Shown here: piece after piece, positions 8,586-17,134 of the stretch
Position numbering within the stretch: position 1 is the first letter of the stretch
Layout of the letters: each line of letters begins with the position of its first letter
DNA from: Acidimicrobiaceae bacterium
GTDB lineage: Bacteria > Actinomycetota > Acidimicrobiia > Acidimicrobiales > Aldehydirespiratoraceae
Reading direction: 5' to 3'
DNA: 64,000 nt
NCBI GenBank assembly: GCA_026708645.1
Contig: JAPOUM010000021.1
Location: 1 to 64,000, forward strand
The notes under the pieces: generated by a model
The model's input: only the letters and a program-made list of their open reading frames with translations
Database searches by the model: none
What the model was told of the DNA's origin: nothing
Program-made: the position numbers and the translations under genes

Positions 8586-8662
8586 AGATCAACGACGCCC
8601 AGTTCGGCCAGTTCGACGGTAGTCCACAGTCTCAGCCGCATTCAAACCCCCGACCACTACAG

Positions 8663-9508
8663 CTAGAGATCGACGACGCCCAGTTCGGCGGCTTCTGAGG
8701 CCGGCAGCTGATACGACTCCTGCGGCGACGGGAAGGCGCCCGATCGAACGTCGCCGGCGAAGCGCCTCAGCGCCTCGGTGGCGGCGGCGTGCAAATCCGC
8801 GTAACGGCGCACGAACTTCGGCGCCAGGCGTTGCTCGAAGCCGAGCAGATCCTGAAAAACCAGCACTTGGCCGTCGCATCCGGGGCCGGCGCCGATGCCG
8901 ATCGTGGGGATCTCGACCGCGTCGGTGACCAGCTCGGCGACCTGCACCGGCACGCCTTCGAGGACTATCGCGTAACAGCCGGCGTGGGTCAGCGATTTGG
9001 CGGCCTGCACCAGCCGGCGGGCCGCTTCGGCAGTGCGGCCCTGCACTTTGAAGCCGCCCATGGCGTTCACGGACTGGGGAGTGAGACCGATGTGCCCCAT
9101 GACCGGAATCTCGGCGTCACAGATGCGCTCGATCATCGGCAGGCGCTTGCGGCCGCCTTCCAGCTTCACCGACTGGGCCCCGGAACGTATCAGCCGGGCC
9201 GCGTTGCGGACCGTGTCGGCAGGCGAGACGTGGTAGCTCATCCAGGGCAGATCCGCCACGACGTGAGCCGCCGGCGCGGTTCTGGCCACGGCCGCGACGT
9301 GGTGGGCCATGTCGCCGACGGTCACCTGCAGGGTGTCGTCGTAGCCGAGCACGGCCATGGCCACCGAGTCGCCGACCAGGATGAGGTCGACGCCGGCAGC
9401 GTCGGCCGCTCGAGCGCTCGGCGCGTCGTAGGCCGTGACCATCACCAGCCGTTCGGCGCCGTTGCGGACTTTGCGGGCCCGTATTGCGGGCGCGAACAGC
9501 TCGGTCAT
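8663..9508 (-). CDS. panB: 3-methyl-2-oxobutanoate hydroxymethyltransferase
   Basis: PanB transfers a hydroxymethyl group from methylene-tetrahydrofolate to ketoisovalerate, the first committed step of pantothenate and CoA synthesis. The 281 residues form a TIM barrel with VMVTAYDAPSAR near the start, the metal-binding LVGDSVAMAVLGYDDT, KLEGG, MGHIGLTPQSV and the GIGAGPGCDGQVLV loop. The ATG at 9508 has AAAGGA about nine bases upstream and gives normal length; the frame extends 22 codons further. No other pan genes are adjacent. Confidence 0.95.
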   Translation of the reverse strand: MTELFAPAIRARKVRNGAERLVMVTAYDAPSARAADAAGVDLILVGDSVAMAVLGYDDTLQVTVGDMAHHVAAVARTAPAAHVVADLPWMSYHVSPADTVRNAARLIRSGAQSVKLEGGRKRLPMIERICDAEIPVMGHIGLTPQSVNAMGGFKVQGRTAEAARRLVQAAKSLTHAGCYAIVLEGVPVQVAELVTDAVEIPTIGIGAGPGCDGQVLVFQDLLGFEQRLAPKFVRRYADLHAAATEALRRFAGDVRSGAFPSPQESYQLPASEAAELGVVDL

Positions 9509-9598
9509 CTGCGGATCCTTTCCCGTCCAGCGCTCAACGGCTGCCAGCGGTGCCACAGACATTAGCCGCCGCAACGCGCCGTCGTCGGGTGCGGCGAC

Positions 9599-10024
9599 TC
9601 ACCCGGCTTTGCTGCCGCCGATCGTGTAGCGGCGGATCAGATGGTTCCAGCCGCATTCGAGGCAGACTTCGACCACGTATCCGGTGGCCGTTCTGCGACG
9701 CTGCTGCAAGCGCTGCATCTCTTTGAGCGTGGTCACGCAGCGTCCGTGCTTGGGCAGATACGGACCGAACGCGTAGGTGACCTCCACCAGACCCTCGGCC
9801 GCGCACACCGGGCAGTCACGGTCGGTCGGCGCGCCGCAGAACTCGGCGTTGCGGCGCAGCTCGCGCTGCGCGTCGCAGATCTCCTGGCGACCCAGCTGCT
9901 TGTCCTTGAATGCTCGCACTGTGGCGTCCCGGGCCATCCGATAGTCCACGGAGGCGACCGTCGCCGGATCGTCGAGTCGGGCGGGGCTCTCGGCGGCGGC
10001 CAGAGCGGGCCGACGGGGTTTCAC
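9599..10024 (-). CDS. DUF5318 zinc-ribbon-like protein
   Basis: 141 residues with two cysteine pairs, CPVC near residue 71 and CLEC near residue 122, separated by a hydrophobic stretch and an RLQQRRRT basic loop. This fits a zinc ribbon. It resembles the actinobacterial DUF5318 family, whose mycobacterial member sits near rpsF, ssb and dnaB, so the location is consistent. Its start overlaps the pcnA stop by four bases (ATGA), so the two are translationally coupled. Function is unknown. Confidence 0.8.
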   Translation of the reverse strand: MKPRRPALAAAESPARLDDPATVASVDYRMARDATVRAFKDKQLGRQEICDAQRELRRNAEFCGAPTDRDCPVCAAEGLVEVTYAFGPYLPKHGRCVTTLKEMQRLQQRRRTATGYVVEVCLECGWNHLIRRYTIGGSKAG

Positions 10025-11418
10025 GACTCGAACCGTAGTTCGCGGTCGGCCCAGAGTTCTAGCGCAGCCAACGCTTCGGGTTTGCTGAGAGGTCCCTGCT
10101 CGAAGGTTCTCTCCAGCAGGAAACCCAAGGCTCTGCCGACTTCGGGGCCGGGTTCGACGCCGAGCGCGGCGATCACCTCCGTGCCGTCGAGAGGCGCGGC
10201 GAGCGCGTCCAGCGTCTCGCTGCGGCGCAATTCGGCGAGGCTCTCAGCGAAAGCGGCCAGGCCGAGATGCCCGGCGCCGCTCGCCTGCGCCACAGCGGCG
10301 GCGAAATCCAGCGCCTCGTCGACCGGCACCGCCGATCCGTGGACGAAGCGGCGCACTTCCGGGTGGGTGGCAGGGATGGTCATCAGGTCGTCGCGCGCCT
10401 GCAGCAGGGCCGCGACCGACCTGATCAGCGATCTGGAGCAGCGCAGGCGGCGCAGGCCGGCCGCAGCCGCCGCAGGCGAACCGTGCGCGAACAATGCCGC
10501 CCAGCGCGAAACAGCGGTTGGCGCCACAGCAGCCACGACCCGAGCGGTCTGCTCGAGGCGGCGGGGGCTGAGATCAGCGATCACACGCGTGATCAGGCCG
10601 GTCTCTGCGAGGAATCGGAAGCCGCCAGTGGGATCATGCGACAGCAGCAGCTTCTCGAACTCGTCGCGGGTGCGTTCGGCTGCCACGATGTCGAGCCGAT
10701 CGGCCAGCCGCCGCACGGCGTCGACGAGGGCGGCGGCGGGTTCGAGGCCGTGGCTGGCGGTGAAGCGCGCGGCGCGCAGCATGCGCAGCGGGTCGTCTCC
10801 GAAAGACACCACCGGGTCGAGCGGCGTGCGCAGCACTCTCGCTCGGAGGTCCGCACGACCGCCGTAGGGGTCGATCAGGCGCCCGTCGGCGGTGTCGATG
10901 GCCATGGCGTTGACCGTGAAGTCGCGGCGGGCGAGATCAGCCGTCACCTCGTCGCCGAAAGCGACCCGCGGCTTGCGGGAGTCGCTGAGGTAGTAGTCGG
11001 CGCGGTGGGTGGTGATCTCGAAGGCTCGACCATCGAGAATGCAGCCGATGGTGCCGAAACGCTCGCCCTGAGTCCAAACAGAAGTCGCCGCAGCGCTCAC
11101 CATGCGGCGCACTTCTGGTGGGCGGGCGTCGGTCGTGCAGTCGAGGTCGGCACCGGTGACGAAACGGCCGGCGACGGCCTCGCGCACCACCCCGCCCACA
11201 AGGTAGAGCCGGTAGCCCTCAGCCTTGAAGAGAACCGCCAGGCCTCCGACAGCCGAGAGCGCGGCCGCGACGGCTTGGCGAGCTTCTGGTAGCACCGCGT
11301 CGAGCGTAGCTTTGAAGCCCAAGAGCGCTTCCGCTGGGCGTCGGCGCGTCCGGGCCGCGTCGAACTCCAAAGGCCGCGGCGGGGCCGCTGCAGGCCCGCG
11401 GCAGTTTCGAGAACCCAC
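10021..11418 (-). CDS. pcnA: CCA tRNA nucleotidyltransferase / poly(A) polymerase family
   Basis: 465 residues. The class II nucleotidyltransferase domain shows LYLVGGVVREAVAGR and then the metal-binding DLD in GADLDCTTDA. RRDFTVNAMAID and DPYGGRADL follow, and a flexible-loop/HD-type helical region makes up the C-terminal half (DPLRMLRAARFTASHGL). It should add or repair the CCA end of tRNAs. The first 40 residues are low-complexity, so the real start may be downstream. It overlaps the DUF5318 gene by ATGA and is divergent from degV. Mycobacteria also carry pcnA just outside the sigM-trx-par region. Confidence 0.93.
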   Translation of the reverse strand: MGSRNCRGPAAAPPRPLEFDAARTRRRPAEALLGFKATLDAVLPEARQAVAAALSAVGGLAVLFKAEGYRLYLVGGVVREAVAGRFVTGADLDCTTDARPPEVRRMVSAAATSVWTQGERFGTIGCILDGRAFEITTHRADYYLSDSRKPRVAFGDEVTADLARRDFTVNAMAIDTADGRLIDPYGGRADLRARVLRTPLDPVVSFGDDPLRMLRAARFTASHGLEPAAALVDAVRRLADRLDIVAAERTRDEFEKLLLSHDPTGGFRFLAETGLITRVIADLSPRRLEQTARVVAAVAPTAVSRWAALFAHGSPAAAAAGLRRLRCSRSLIRSVAALLQARDDLMTIPATHPEVRRFVHGSAVPVDEALDFAAAVAQASGAGHLGLAAFAESLAELRRSETLDALAAPLDGTEVIAALGVEPGPEVGRALGFLLERTFEQGPLSKPEALAALELWADRELRFES

Positions 11419-11498
11419 TGGCGGCGCTGCGCGGTGCTAGCGTCAAGCAAGCACGCAGCGGCAGAAAGCGTCGCCGCACGCGTCGAAAGGAGCGGTCG

Positions 11499-12347
11499 AT
11501 GACCGTTGGGATTGTCACTGACAGCTCTTGCGACCTCAGCGCCGAGGAACTCGAAGGCACCGGAATCGAGGTCGTTCCGCTGTACATCCGTTTCGGGAGC
11601 GAGGAGTTCCTCGACCGTGAAGAGATCACGGTCGAGGACTTCTACAAGAAGATGGCCGCCGCCGCCGAACTCCCCCAGACGGCGGCGCCCTCCCCGGGGC
11701 GCTTCGAGCAGGCCTTCCGGCGGCGGCTGACCGACGGTTGCGACTCTGTGGTGTGCATCAACTTGTCGGCGGCCATCTCCGCGACGATGCAGTCGGCGTC
11801 TCAGGCTGCGGCGGAGCTGCGCTCGTCCGGCAGCGAAGCCGACGTCCGCGTCCTGGACAGCCGGTCGGTGACGGCCGGGCTCGGAACTCTGGTCTTGCAG
11901 GCGCATCAGCTGGCGTCGCAAGGCGCGGACGCTGACGAGATCGAGTCTTTCGTGTCTGAGGCGACCGAGCGGACCCGCGTGTTCGGCACTCTCGACACGC
12001 TGGAGAACCTCCGCAAAGGCGGTCGCATCGGCGGGGCTCAAGCCCTGCTCGGTTCGATGTTGTCGATCAAACCGATAGTCGACATTTCCAGCGGCGAAGT
12101 GGCTGAGGCGGCCAAGCAGAGGACCCGGCGCAAGGCTCTGAGCTGGCTGCGGGACCAGACGCGCGACGCCGGGCCGGTGCAGCATCTCGCGGTGATGCAC
12201 GGCGAGGCCGCTGATGTGGATCAGTTCTGCGAGATGCTCGCCGAGGTGCATTCAGGCGACATCCGCGTGTCCAAGATCGGGCCGGTGGTGGGAACCCATG
12301 CCGGCGCGGGCGTGCTCGGGATGGCTTACCAAGTCGCGGCGCCGTAG
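11499..12347 (+). CDS. DegV family fatty-acid-binding protein
   Basis: 282 residues with the DegV fold: VGIVTDSSCDLS at the N terminus, LPQTAAPSPGRFEQAF, NLSAAISATMQSA, RVLDSRSVTAGLG and TLENLRKGGRIGG. DegV proteins bind a fatty acid and, in some firmicutes, hand it to a fatty-acid kinase as FakB; no FakA is present here. An AAAGGAG ribosome site precedes the ATG. The sigma factor frame opens directly after its stop, so these genes are likely cotranscribed. Confidence 0.93.
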   Translation: MTVGIVTDSSCDLSAEELEGTGIEVVPLYIRFGSEEFLDREEITVEDFYKKMAAAAELPQTAAPSPGRFEQAFRRRLTDGCDSVVCINLSAAISATMQSASQAAAELRSSGSEADVRVLDSRSVTAGLGTLVLQAHQLASQGADADEIESFVSEATERTRVFGTLDTLENLRKGGRIGGAQALLGSMLSIKPIVDISSGEVAEAAKQRTRRKALSWLRDQTRDAGPVQHLAVMHGEAADVDQFCEMLAEVHSGDIRVSKIGPVVGTHAGAGVLGMAYQVAAP

Positions 12348-12358
12348 GGCCGAGTCCG

Positions 12359-13012
12359 ATTCGCGACGACTTCGAAGACGTCGCACTGGTCGATGCCGCC
12401 AAGGCAGGCGACCGGGACGCTCTTGAAAGTCTGCTGCGGCATCACCACGATCAGATCCACGCAGTGTGTCGGCGCTTGGCCGGCAACGACGCCGACGCCC
12501 AGGACGCCACCCAGGAAGCGCTGATCGCCGTCGTTCGTGGGCTTGGACGCTTTCACGGCCAGTCGAAGTTCTCCACTTGGGCTTACCGGGTGGCCACCAA
12601 CGCCGCTTTGGACGAATTGCGACGCAAGCGGCGACGGGCTTCGGTGATCGAGGCGAGCGAGCGGTTCGGGGCGCCGGGGGCGGGGGCAGGAGCGGCGGCG
12701 GACCATGCGGACGCTGTTGTGGCACGACTCGACCTCGACGCGGCTCTGGCCGGTCTGCCCGAAGAGTTTCGAGCGGCGGTCGTGCTGCGCGACGCAGCCG
12801 GCTTCGATTACGCGCGGATCGCTGAAATATTGGGCGTCGCGCCGGGAACGGTGCGGTCGCGCATCGCCCGCGGCAGGCGCAGGCTGGCGGCGCAGGTCTC
12901 CTCCGAAGCACTCGAGCGCGACGGCAGCGGACACGACAGCGCCAGCGGCGGCGCAGGGAACCGCAGCGATGCGACGCAGCGTCGAACAAGACGAGAGCAA
13001 GACGAGTCATGA
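12359..13012 (+). CDS. sigM: ECF RNA polymerase sigma factor, SigM-like
   Basis: Region 2 (DATQEALIAVVRGLGRFHG, FSTWAYRVATNAALDELRR) and region 4 (LPEEFRAAVVLRDAAGFDYARIAEIL, VAPGTVRSRIARGRRRL) are both present. The first canonical in-frame start, GTG at 12464, would cut region 2 in half. Conserved sequence (DFEDVALVDAAKAGDRDALESLL) continues upstream to about 12362 with no ATG, GTG or TTG. The start given is an ATT at 12359, only a guess; it lies 12 bases past degV, so coupling is likely. Position before an anti-sigma gene and trxB-trxA-cwlM matches mycobacterial sigM, which responds to redox and envelope stress. Confidence 0.85.
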   Translation: MRDDFEDVALVDAAKAGDRDALESLLRHHHDQIHAVCRRLAGNDADAQDATQEALIAVVRGLGRFHGQSKFSTWAYRVATNAALDELRRKRRRASVIEASERFGAPGAGAGAAADHADAVVARLDLDAALAGLPEEFRAAVVLRDAAGFDYARIAEILGVAPGTVRSRIARGRRRLAAQVSSEALERDGSGHDSASGGAGNRSDATQRRTRREQDES

Positions 13013-14190
13013 ACGAACCATCGCGCCCCGACGAAGAAACCGCCGACGAGCTGGCCTCGGCTTATCTCGACAATGAGGCGACCCCCGCTGAATGCGCAGC
13101 GGTCGAAGGCGACGACGCGCTGCTGGCGCGCCTCGAGCAGTTCCGGGCCGTCAGTGACGGAGTCGCGGCCGCCGTCGAACCGATGACGGAGCAGCAGCGC
13201 GACCAGATGATCCGCACGGCGATCGGGTCGGGCGGCTCTTCGCGGTCGCGGCGCGACGCGAGGCGGTCGGCGGCGGTCGGGCGAAGGCCGCAGCGGGGGC
13301 TGGCGCTCGCCGCCGCAGCAGCGATCGCGGCGACGGCGGTGGGGGCCTTCTTGCTGGCGAACCTCGGCGATGACGACGCCGCGACGACGGTGGCAGCGGT
13401 CCTCGATTCGTCGAGCGCCTCATCGCAGGACTCCGCCGTGGCTGAGGGGCCCGCACCGGTCGCGCCCCAAGCCGAAATGGGCGCCGACGACGCGGCCGTC
13501 AGCCCGGCTGAAACGGCAGCTCCTGCCGCGGCGGACGAAACGGTCGAAGCGGGCCTCGTCACTGGCGGCGGCGACGACGCAGAATCCCTTGCGCCGGATG
13601 ACGCGACAGCCATGGCAGACACCGCCGCCAGCACGGCGTCTCCTGCATCGGCGGACGAAACGGCCATGTCAGACGACTCCGACGGCTCCTCTGAGGCCGC
13701 CGCAGCGCCCGCAGACACAGAACCAGCCTCAACCACAGCCGGTAGCACTGTCGGCGACGCAGCCGAGAACACAGCCGAGAACGCAGACGGAATGGATCCT
13801 GACGGTGCTCTCCATTTGGGGGTGTTCGAGAATATTGATTCGCTCGTCGCCGATTTCGCCGGGCGCTGGGCCGCCGCATCCGCAACACAAGACCAGGCGA
13901 GCGACGGACTGAGCGACGCCGCAGACGCCGTGACGGCCGACGCCGAATCCGACATGCCGGCCGACGCGCTTCGGACGGCGACGGAGGGCGTGCCCTGCAT
14001 CGCGGCGCTGCTGGCCGGTGCGCCGGGCTTCGGGATCGACTCGCCGCAGGCGTTCACCGCCGCGATCGGCCCGGGCGGGCGTCTGACTGTCGGCGGCTTG
14101 TGGGGACGCGCCCCGCAAGGCGGCGTGGCGATCATTTACGCCTCAGCTCCCGACTGCGAGATCGACAGCCGCAGCCTCGACAGTCCCTGA
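13009..14190 (+). CDS. membrane-anchored anti-sigma factor candidate
   Basis: 393 residues, overlapping the sigma gene by ATGA. Residues 1-75 resemble the cytosolic sigma-binding part of anti-sigma factors (ADELASAYLDNEATPAECAAV) but lack the HxxxCxxC zinc motif. One transmembrane helix sits at about residues 100-120. A long acidic A, D, S and T-rich region follows to about 270, ending in a small extracytoplasmic domain with two cysteines (CIAALLAGAPG and APDCEID). Its place corresponds to rsmA, the SigM antagonist, but the long outer part is unlike it. Function is inferred from overlap and domain order. Confidence 0.75.
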   Translation: MNEPSRPDEETADELASAYLDNEATPAECAAVEGDDALLARLEQFRAVSDGVAAAVEPMTEQQRDQMIRTAIGSGGSSRSRRDARRSAAVGRRPQRGLALAAAAAIAATAVGAFLLANLGDDDAATTVAAVLDSSSASSQDSAVAEGPAPVAPQAEMGADDAAVSPAETAAPAAADETVEAGLVTGGGDDAESLAPDDATAMADTAASTASPASADETAMSDDSDGSSEAAAAPADTEPASTTAGSTVGDAAENTAENADGMDPDGALHLGVFENIDSLVADFAGRWAAASATQDQASDGLSDAADAVTADAESDMPADALRTATEGVPCIAALLAGAPGFGIDSPQAFTAAIGPGGRLTVGGLWGRAPQGGVAIIYASAPDCEIDSRSLDSP

Positions 14191-14308
14191 AGTCACCCGG
14201 ACGTCGATCTGATGTCAGCCGGATGCCGGTCCGCGTGAGCGGACAGGCACGAGACCGTCGGCTCGGCCTCTAGGTGACGCCGCGAGCAAGGCTCTAGGCT
14301 GCATCGTC

Positions 14309-14740
14309 ATGACCGAGGCTGACAACGTTCATCGCCAGAGGCCTTCGCTGAGCCTCGGCGGCGACGACTGGCCGGCAGCCGCAGCCGACAAGGTCGTCGA
14401 GGCCGTCGGCTGGCTGAGAGCACAGACCACCGACAGGGCTGTGCTAGTGATCCGTGCCACGGTCTACAGCCTGCTGTTGGCGGTGGCCGTCATTTCGGCA
14501 GTGACCATGCTTGCGGTCGCAGCGGTCCGTTTAGCCGACGCCTACCTGCCGATAGGCGCAGGCGTAGGCTCGGCGACTTGGGCAGCCCACGGCTTCGTCG
14601 GCCTGCTGGTCGCCGTCGTCGGTTTCGGAATGTGGGGGGCTCGGAACGGCTCCGCAAAACCCTTCTACGCAGCGTTGCTCGTCGATGCCGCCGTCGTCGT
14701 CGCCGTGGTGTTCTACGGCGTGATCGCGGCACTGGCTTGA
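14309..14740 (+). CDS. three-helix membrane protein, unknown
   Basis: 143 residues with a soluble N terminus of about 48 residues and hydrophobic helices near 49-75, 92-112 and 119-142. I do not recognise the family. It lies between the anti-sigma gene and trxB on the same strand, with 16 bp to trxB, and may be part of that transcript. Confidence 0.65.
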   Translation: MTEADNVHRQRPSLSLGGDDWPAAAADKVVEAVGWLRAQTTDRAVLVIRATVYSLLLAVAVISAVTMLAVAAVRLADAYLPIGAGVGSATWAAHGFVGLLVAVVGFGMWGARNGSAKPFYAALLVDAAVVVAVVFYGVIAALA

Positions 14741-14756
14741 AACGCAGGTCAAGCCC

Positions 14757-15734
14757 ATGACCCTCCAAGCGGGAGCAAGCCGGGAAGTGGACGTCGCCGT
14801 CATCGGATCGGGTCCCGCCGGGCTGACTGCCGCCATCTACGCGGCGCGGGCCGATCTGAAGCCCGTAGTGCTGGAAGGCGAGCCGAGCTCGACCAGCGAC
14901 CAGCCGGGCGGACAGCTGATGCTCACCACCGACGTCGAGAACTTCCCGGGGTTCCCGGAGGGAGTCATGGGCCCCGAGCTGATGCGGCGATTCCGGGACC
15001 AGGCGGTGCGGTTCGGCGCCGAGATACACACTCTCAAAGCGTCTCGGGTGGATTTCTCGACACGGCCTCACAGCATCTGGGTGGGCGACCCGGCCGCGGC
15101 GGCGCCGACACTGCGGGCGGCCGCGGTGATCGTGTCGACCGGGGCTCAATCCATCATGCTCGGACTCGACCGAGAGGTGGACTTGATCGGGCACGGGCTC
15201 TCGACTTGCGCCACCTGCGACGGCTTCTTCTTCCGGGATCAGCACATCGCCGTGGTCGGCGGAGGAGACTCCGCCATGGAGGAAGCCACCTTCCTGACCC
15301 GGTTCGCCTCCAAAGTCACGGTCATTCACCGGCGCGACAGTCTCAGAGCATCCAAGATCATGCAGCAGCGAGCCTTCCGCAACGAGCGGATCGACTTCAT
15401 GTGGAACAGCGTCGTGGAGCAATACCTGGGCGACTCCGCGCTCGCCGGGCTCAGAGTCCGCAACGTCGAGACCGGCGCGACGTCGGTTCTGGGCGTGACG
15501 GGATGCTTCATCGCCATAGGCCACCGGCCCAATACGGACCTGTTCGACGGGCAGCTGCCGATGAAGGAGAACGGCTATCTTCTGACCGAGCCGAACTCGG
15601 CCGCGACCGCGGCAGAAGGCGTGTTCGCTTGCGGCGACGTCCAGGACGACTTCTACCGACAGGCCATCACGGCAGCAGGCACAGGATGCATGGCGGCGAT
15701 CGAAGCCGAGAGATACCTCGAAAGACTGCACTAG
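14757..15734 (+). CDS. trxB: thioredoxin reductase
   Basis: 325 residues, low-molecular-weight type. The FAD site GSGPAGLTAAIYAARADL is near residue 20, the redox pair is in CATCDGFFF near 151-156, the NADPH site is GGGDSAMEEATFL, and the C-terminal FAD motif is GVFACGDVQDDFYRQA. It reduces thioredoxin with NADPH. It is followed 45 bp later by its substrate gene trxA, as in mycobacteria. Confidence 0.97.
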   Translation: MTLQAGASREVDVAVIGSGPAGLTAAIYAARADLKPVVLEGEPSSTSDQPGGQLMLTTDVENFPGFPEGVMGPELMRRFRDQAVRFGAEIHTLKASRVDFSTRPHSIWVGDPAAAAPTLRAAAVIVSTGAQSIMLGLDREVDLIGHGLSTCATCDGFFFRDQHIAVVGGGDSAMEEATFLTRFASKVTVIHRRDSLRASKIMQQRAFRNERIDFMWNSVVEQYLGDSALAGLRVRNVETGATSVLGVTGCFIAIGHRPNTDLFDGQLPMKENGYLLTEPNSAATAAEGVFACGDVQDDFYRQAITAAGTGCMAAIEAERYLERLH

Positions 15735-15779
15735 CAGTGCGGCATTGGCAATAGCAACCAACCACAAAGGGGACAGATC

Positions 15780-16100
15780 GTGTCAACCACCACTTTGAGC
15801 AACGCCACATTCGACGAGGAGATCGGCGCCGCGTCCACGCCGATACTCGTGGACTTCTGGGCCGAATGGTGCGGGCCTTGCAAGCAGATCGCCCCCGTCC
15901 TCGAAGAGATCGCCAACGAGAACGAAGGCAGTTTGGCCGTCGCCAAGCTCAATGTAGATGAAGCTCCTGATATTGCGCGCCGTTTCGGTGTCATGAGCAT
16001 TCCGACATTGATTCTGTTCGACGGCGGTGAGCCCGCCAAGAGAATCGTCGGGGCCAAGCCGAAGGCCGCCCTGCTGGAAGATCTCGCCGACTACCTGTAA
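15780..16100 (+). CDS. trxA: thioredoxin
   Basis: 106 residues with the canonical WCGPCK active site (WAEWCGPCKQIAP near residue 30) and the cis-proline loop MSIPTLILF. The GTG at 15780 is supported by AAAGGGGA seven bases upstream. It is the partner of the upstream trxB. Confidence 0.97.
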   Translation: MSTTTLSNATFDEEIGAASTPILVDFWAEWCGPCKQIAPVLEEIANENEGSLAVAKLNVDEAPDIARRFGVMSIPTLILFDGGEPAKRIVGAKPKAALLEDLADYL

Positions 16101-16143
16101 GAGGCCGAACGAACGAACGACTCCGACGCGCTCGGCGCCGCCG

Positions 16144-17121
16144 TTGTCGAGCGGCCCGCCCCAGGGTTTGCTGCTGCGTCGCGGCGACAGCGGCGACGAC
16201 GTCGCTGATCTGCGGCGGCGTCTGGCGGTGCTGGGCTACGGCGCCGGGGACTCCCAGCACTTCGACACAGAGACAGAAGCGGCGCTGAGAAGCTTCCAGG
16301 GCGACCGCGGTCTGGTGGTGGACGGGATCTGCGGTCGGCACACTTGGAACGCGCTCGTGGAAGCCGCTCACCGGCTGGGCGACCGACTGCTGTATTACCG
16401 CGTCCCGATGATGCGCGGCGACGACGTCGCTGATCTGCAGCGCAAGCTGGGGCAGCTCGGTTTCGACCCGCAATGGGTGGACGGCGTCCTCGGACCGCAA
16501 ACAAACCGCGCGATCCGGCAGTTTCAAAGGAATCTGGGGCTTCGCGAGGACGGCATGGTCGGTCGGTCGAGCACCGACGCGCTGGAGAGGCTGACCAGCC
16601 GAACCCGAAGCCGGGTGACGATCGCAGAGGTGCGCGAGCACGAGCGGATCCGGCGCCAACCGACTCGGGTGGAAGGCCGCAGGGTCGTGCTCGGCGACAC
16701 CGGCGACCTGCCTGCTCTGACTGCCGCCATTGCTCGGCGGCTGCGGCGGCGCGGCGCCGAAGTGCTGTCGTTCAGCAGCCCCGACCTCGGTCACCAGGCA
16801 CGCACGGCCAACGACTGGAACGGCGACATCTACTTGGGCGTGATGCTGGCGACCGACAACTTCGCCGTCTCGTATTTCGCCATGAGCGGGTTCGAGTCGG
16901 TCGGCGGAAAGGCGTTGGCGCAGCGCTGCTCGGCGGCACTGAAACCCTACGTCAGCGTCGCCCCCAAAGCGATGCGGCTGCCCATCCTGCGCGAGACTCG
17001 AATGCCTGCGGTGTGGTGCCGGTTCGGTCCCGGGGAACTGCTGGTTCCGCTGACGCCGCACCTGTCGCAGGCGCTGGCCGGCGCCGTGTCGGAGTGGTGC
17101 TTGGATCCGGGTTTGCGCTGA
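16144..17121 (+). CDS. cwlM: CwlM-like peptidoglycan-binding protein with degenerate amidase domain
   Basis: Two tandem PG-binding repeats occur at about residues 10-75 (RRGDSGDDVADLRRRLAVLG) and 85-150 (MRGDDVADLQRKLGQLG). A domain with the layout of N-acetylmuramoyl-L-alanine amidase (Amidase_3) follows. The zinc-binding IDPGHGG at the start of that domain is replaced by VVLGDTGD, and the usual Glu and second His are not visible; the final RMPAVWCRFG aligns with the family's RMP-V--G end. Catalysis therefore looks lost. Mycobacterial CwlM at the same place regulates MurA rather than cutting peptidoglycan. The start is uncertain: TTG at 16144 or 16168. It is convergent with parB, 13 bp apart. 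Confidence 0.85.
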   Translation: MSSGPPQGLLLRRGDSGDDVADLRRRLAVLGYGAGDSQHFDTETEAALRSFQGDRGLVVDGICGRHTWNALVEAAHRLGDRLLYYRVPMMRGDDVADLQRKLGQLGFDPQWVDGVLGPQTNRAIRQFQRNLGLREDGMVGRSSTDALERLTSRTRSRVTIAEVREHERIRRQPTRVEGRRVVLGDTGDLPALTAAIARRLRRRGAEVLSFSSPDLGHQARTANDWNGDIYLGVMLATDNFAVSYFAMSGFESVGGKALAQRCSAALKPYVSVAPKAMRLPILRETRMPAVWCRFGPGELLVPLTPHLSQALAGAVSEWCLDPGLR

Positions 17122-17134
17122 GGCGCTCCCCCCT

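Larger units (their letters stand above)
8212..8662. other. repeat-rich non-coding region between HNH gene and panB
   Basis: No gene is supported in these 450 bp. It starts with a C run (8213-8223), then three imperfect copies of a roughly 72-bp unit beginning near 8280, 8354 and 8425 (core CTGARAC-GG-GTGG--CAGCCGAT). A perfect 11-bp inverted repeat spans 8485-8539, the dispersed 52-bp repeat lies at 8534-8585, and a partial copy of the panB 3' end lies around 8571-8616. Confidence 0.5.

Noticed and set aside
13062-14135. 357-codon antisense frame opposite the anti-sigma gene
   Set aside because: Composition (S and A-rich) is the mirror of the low-complexity coding strand.
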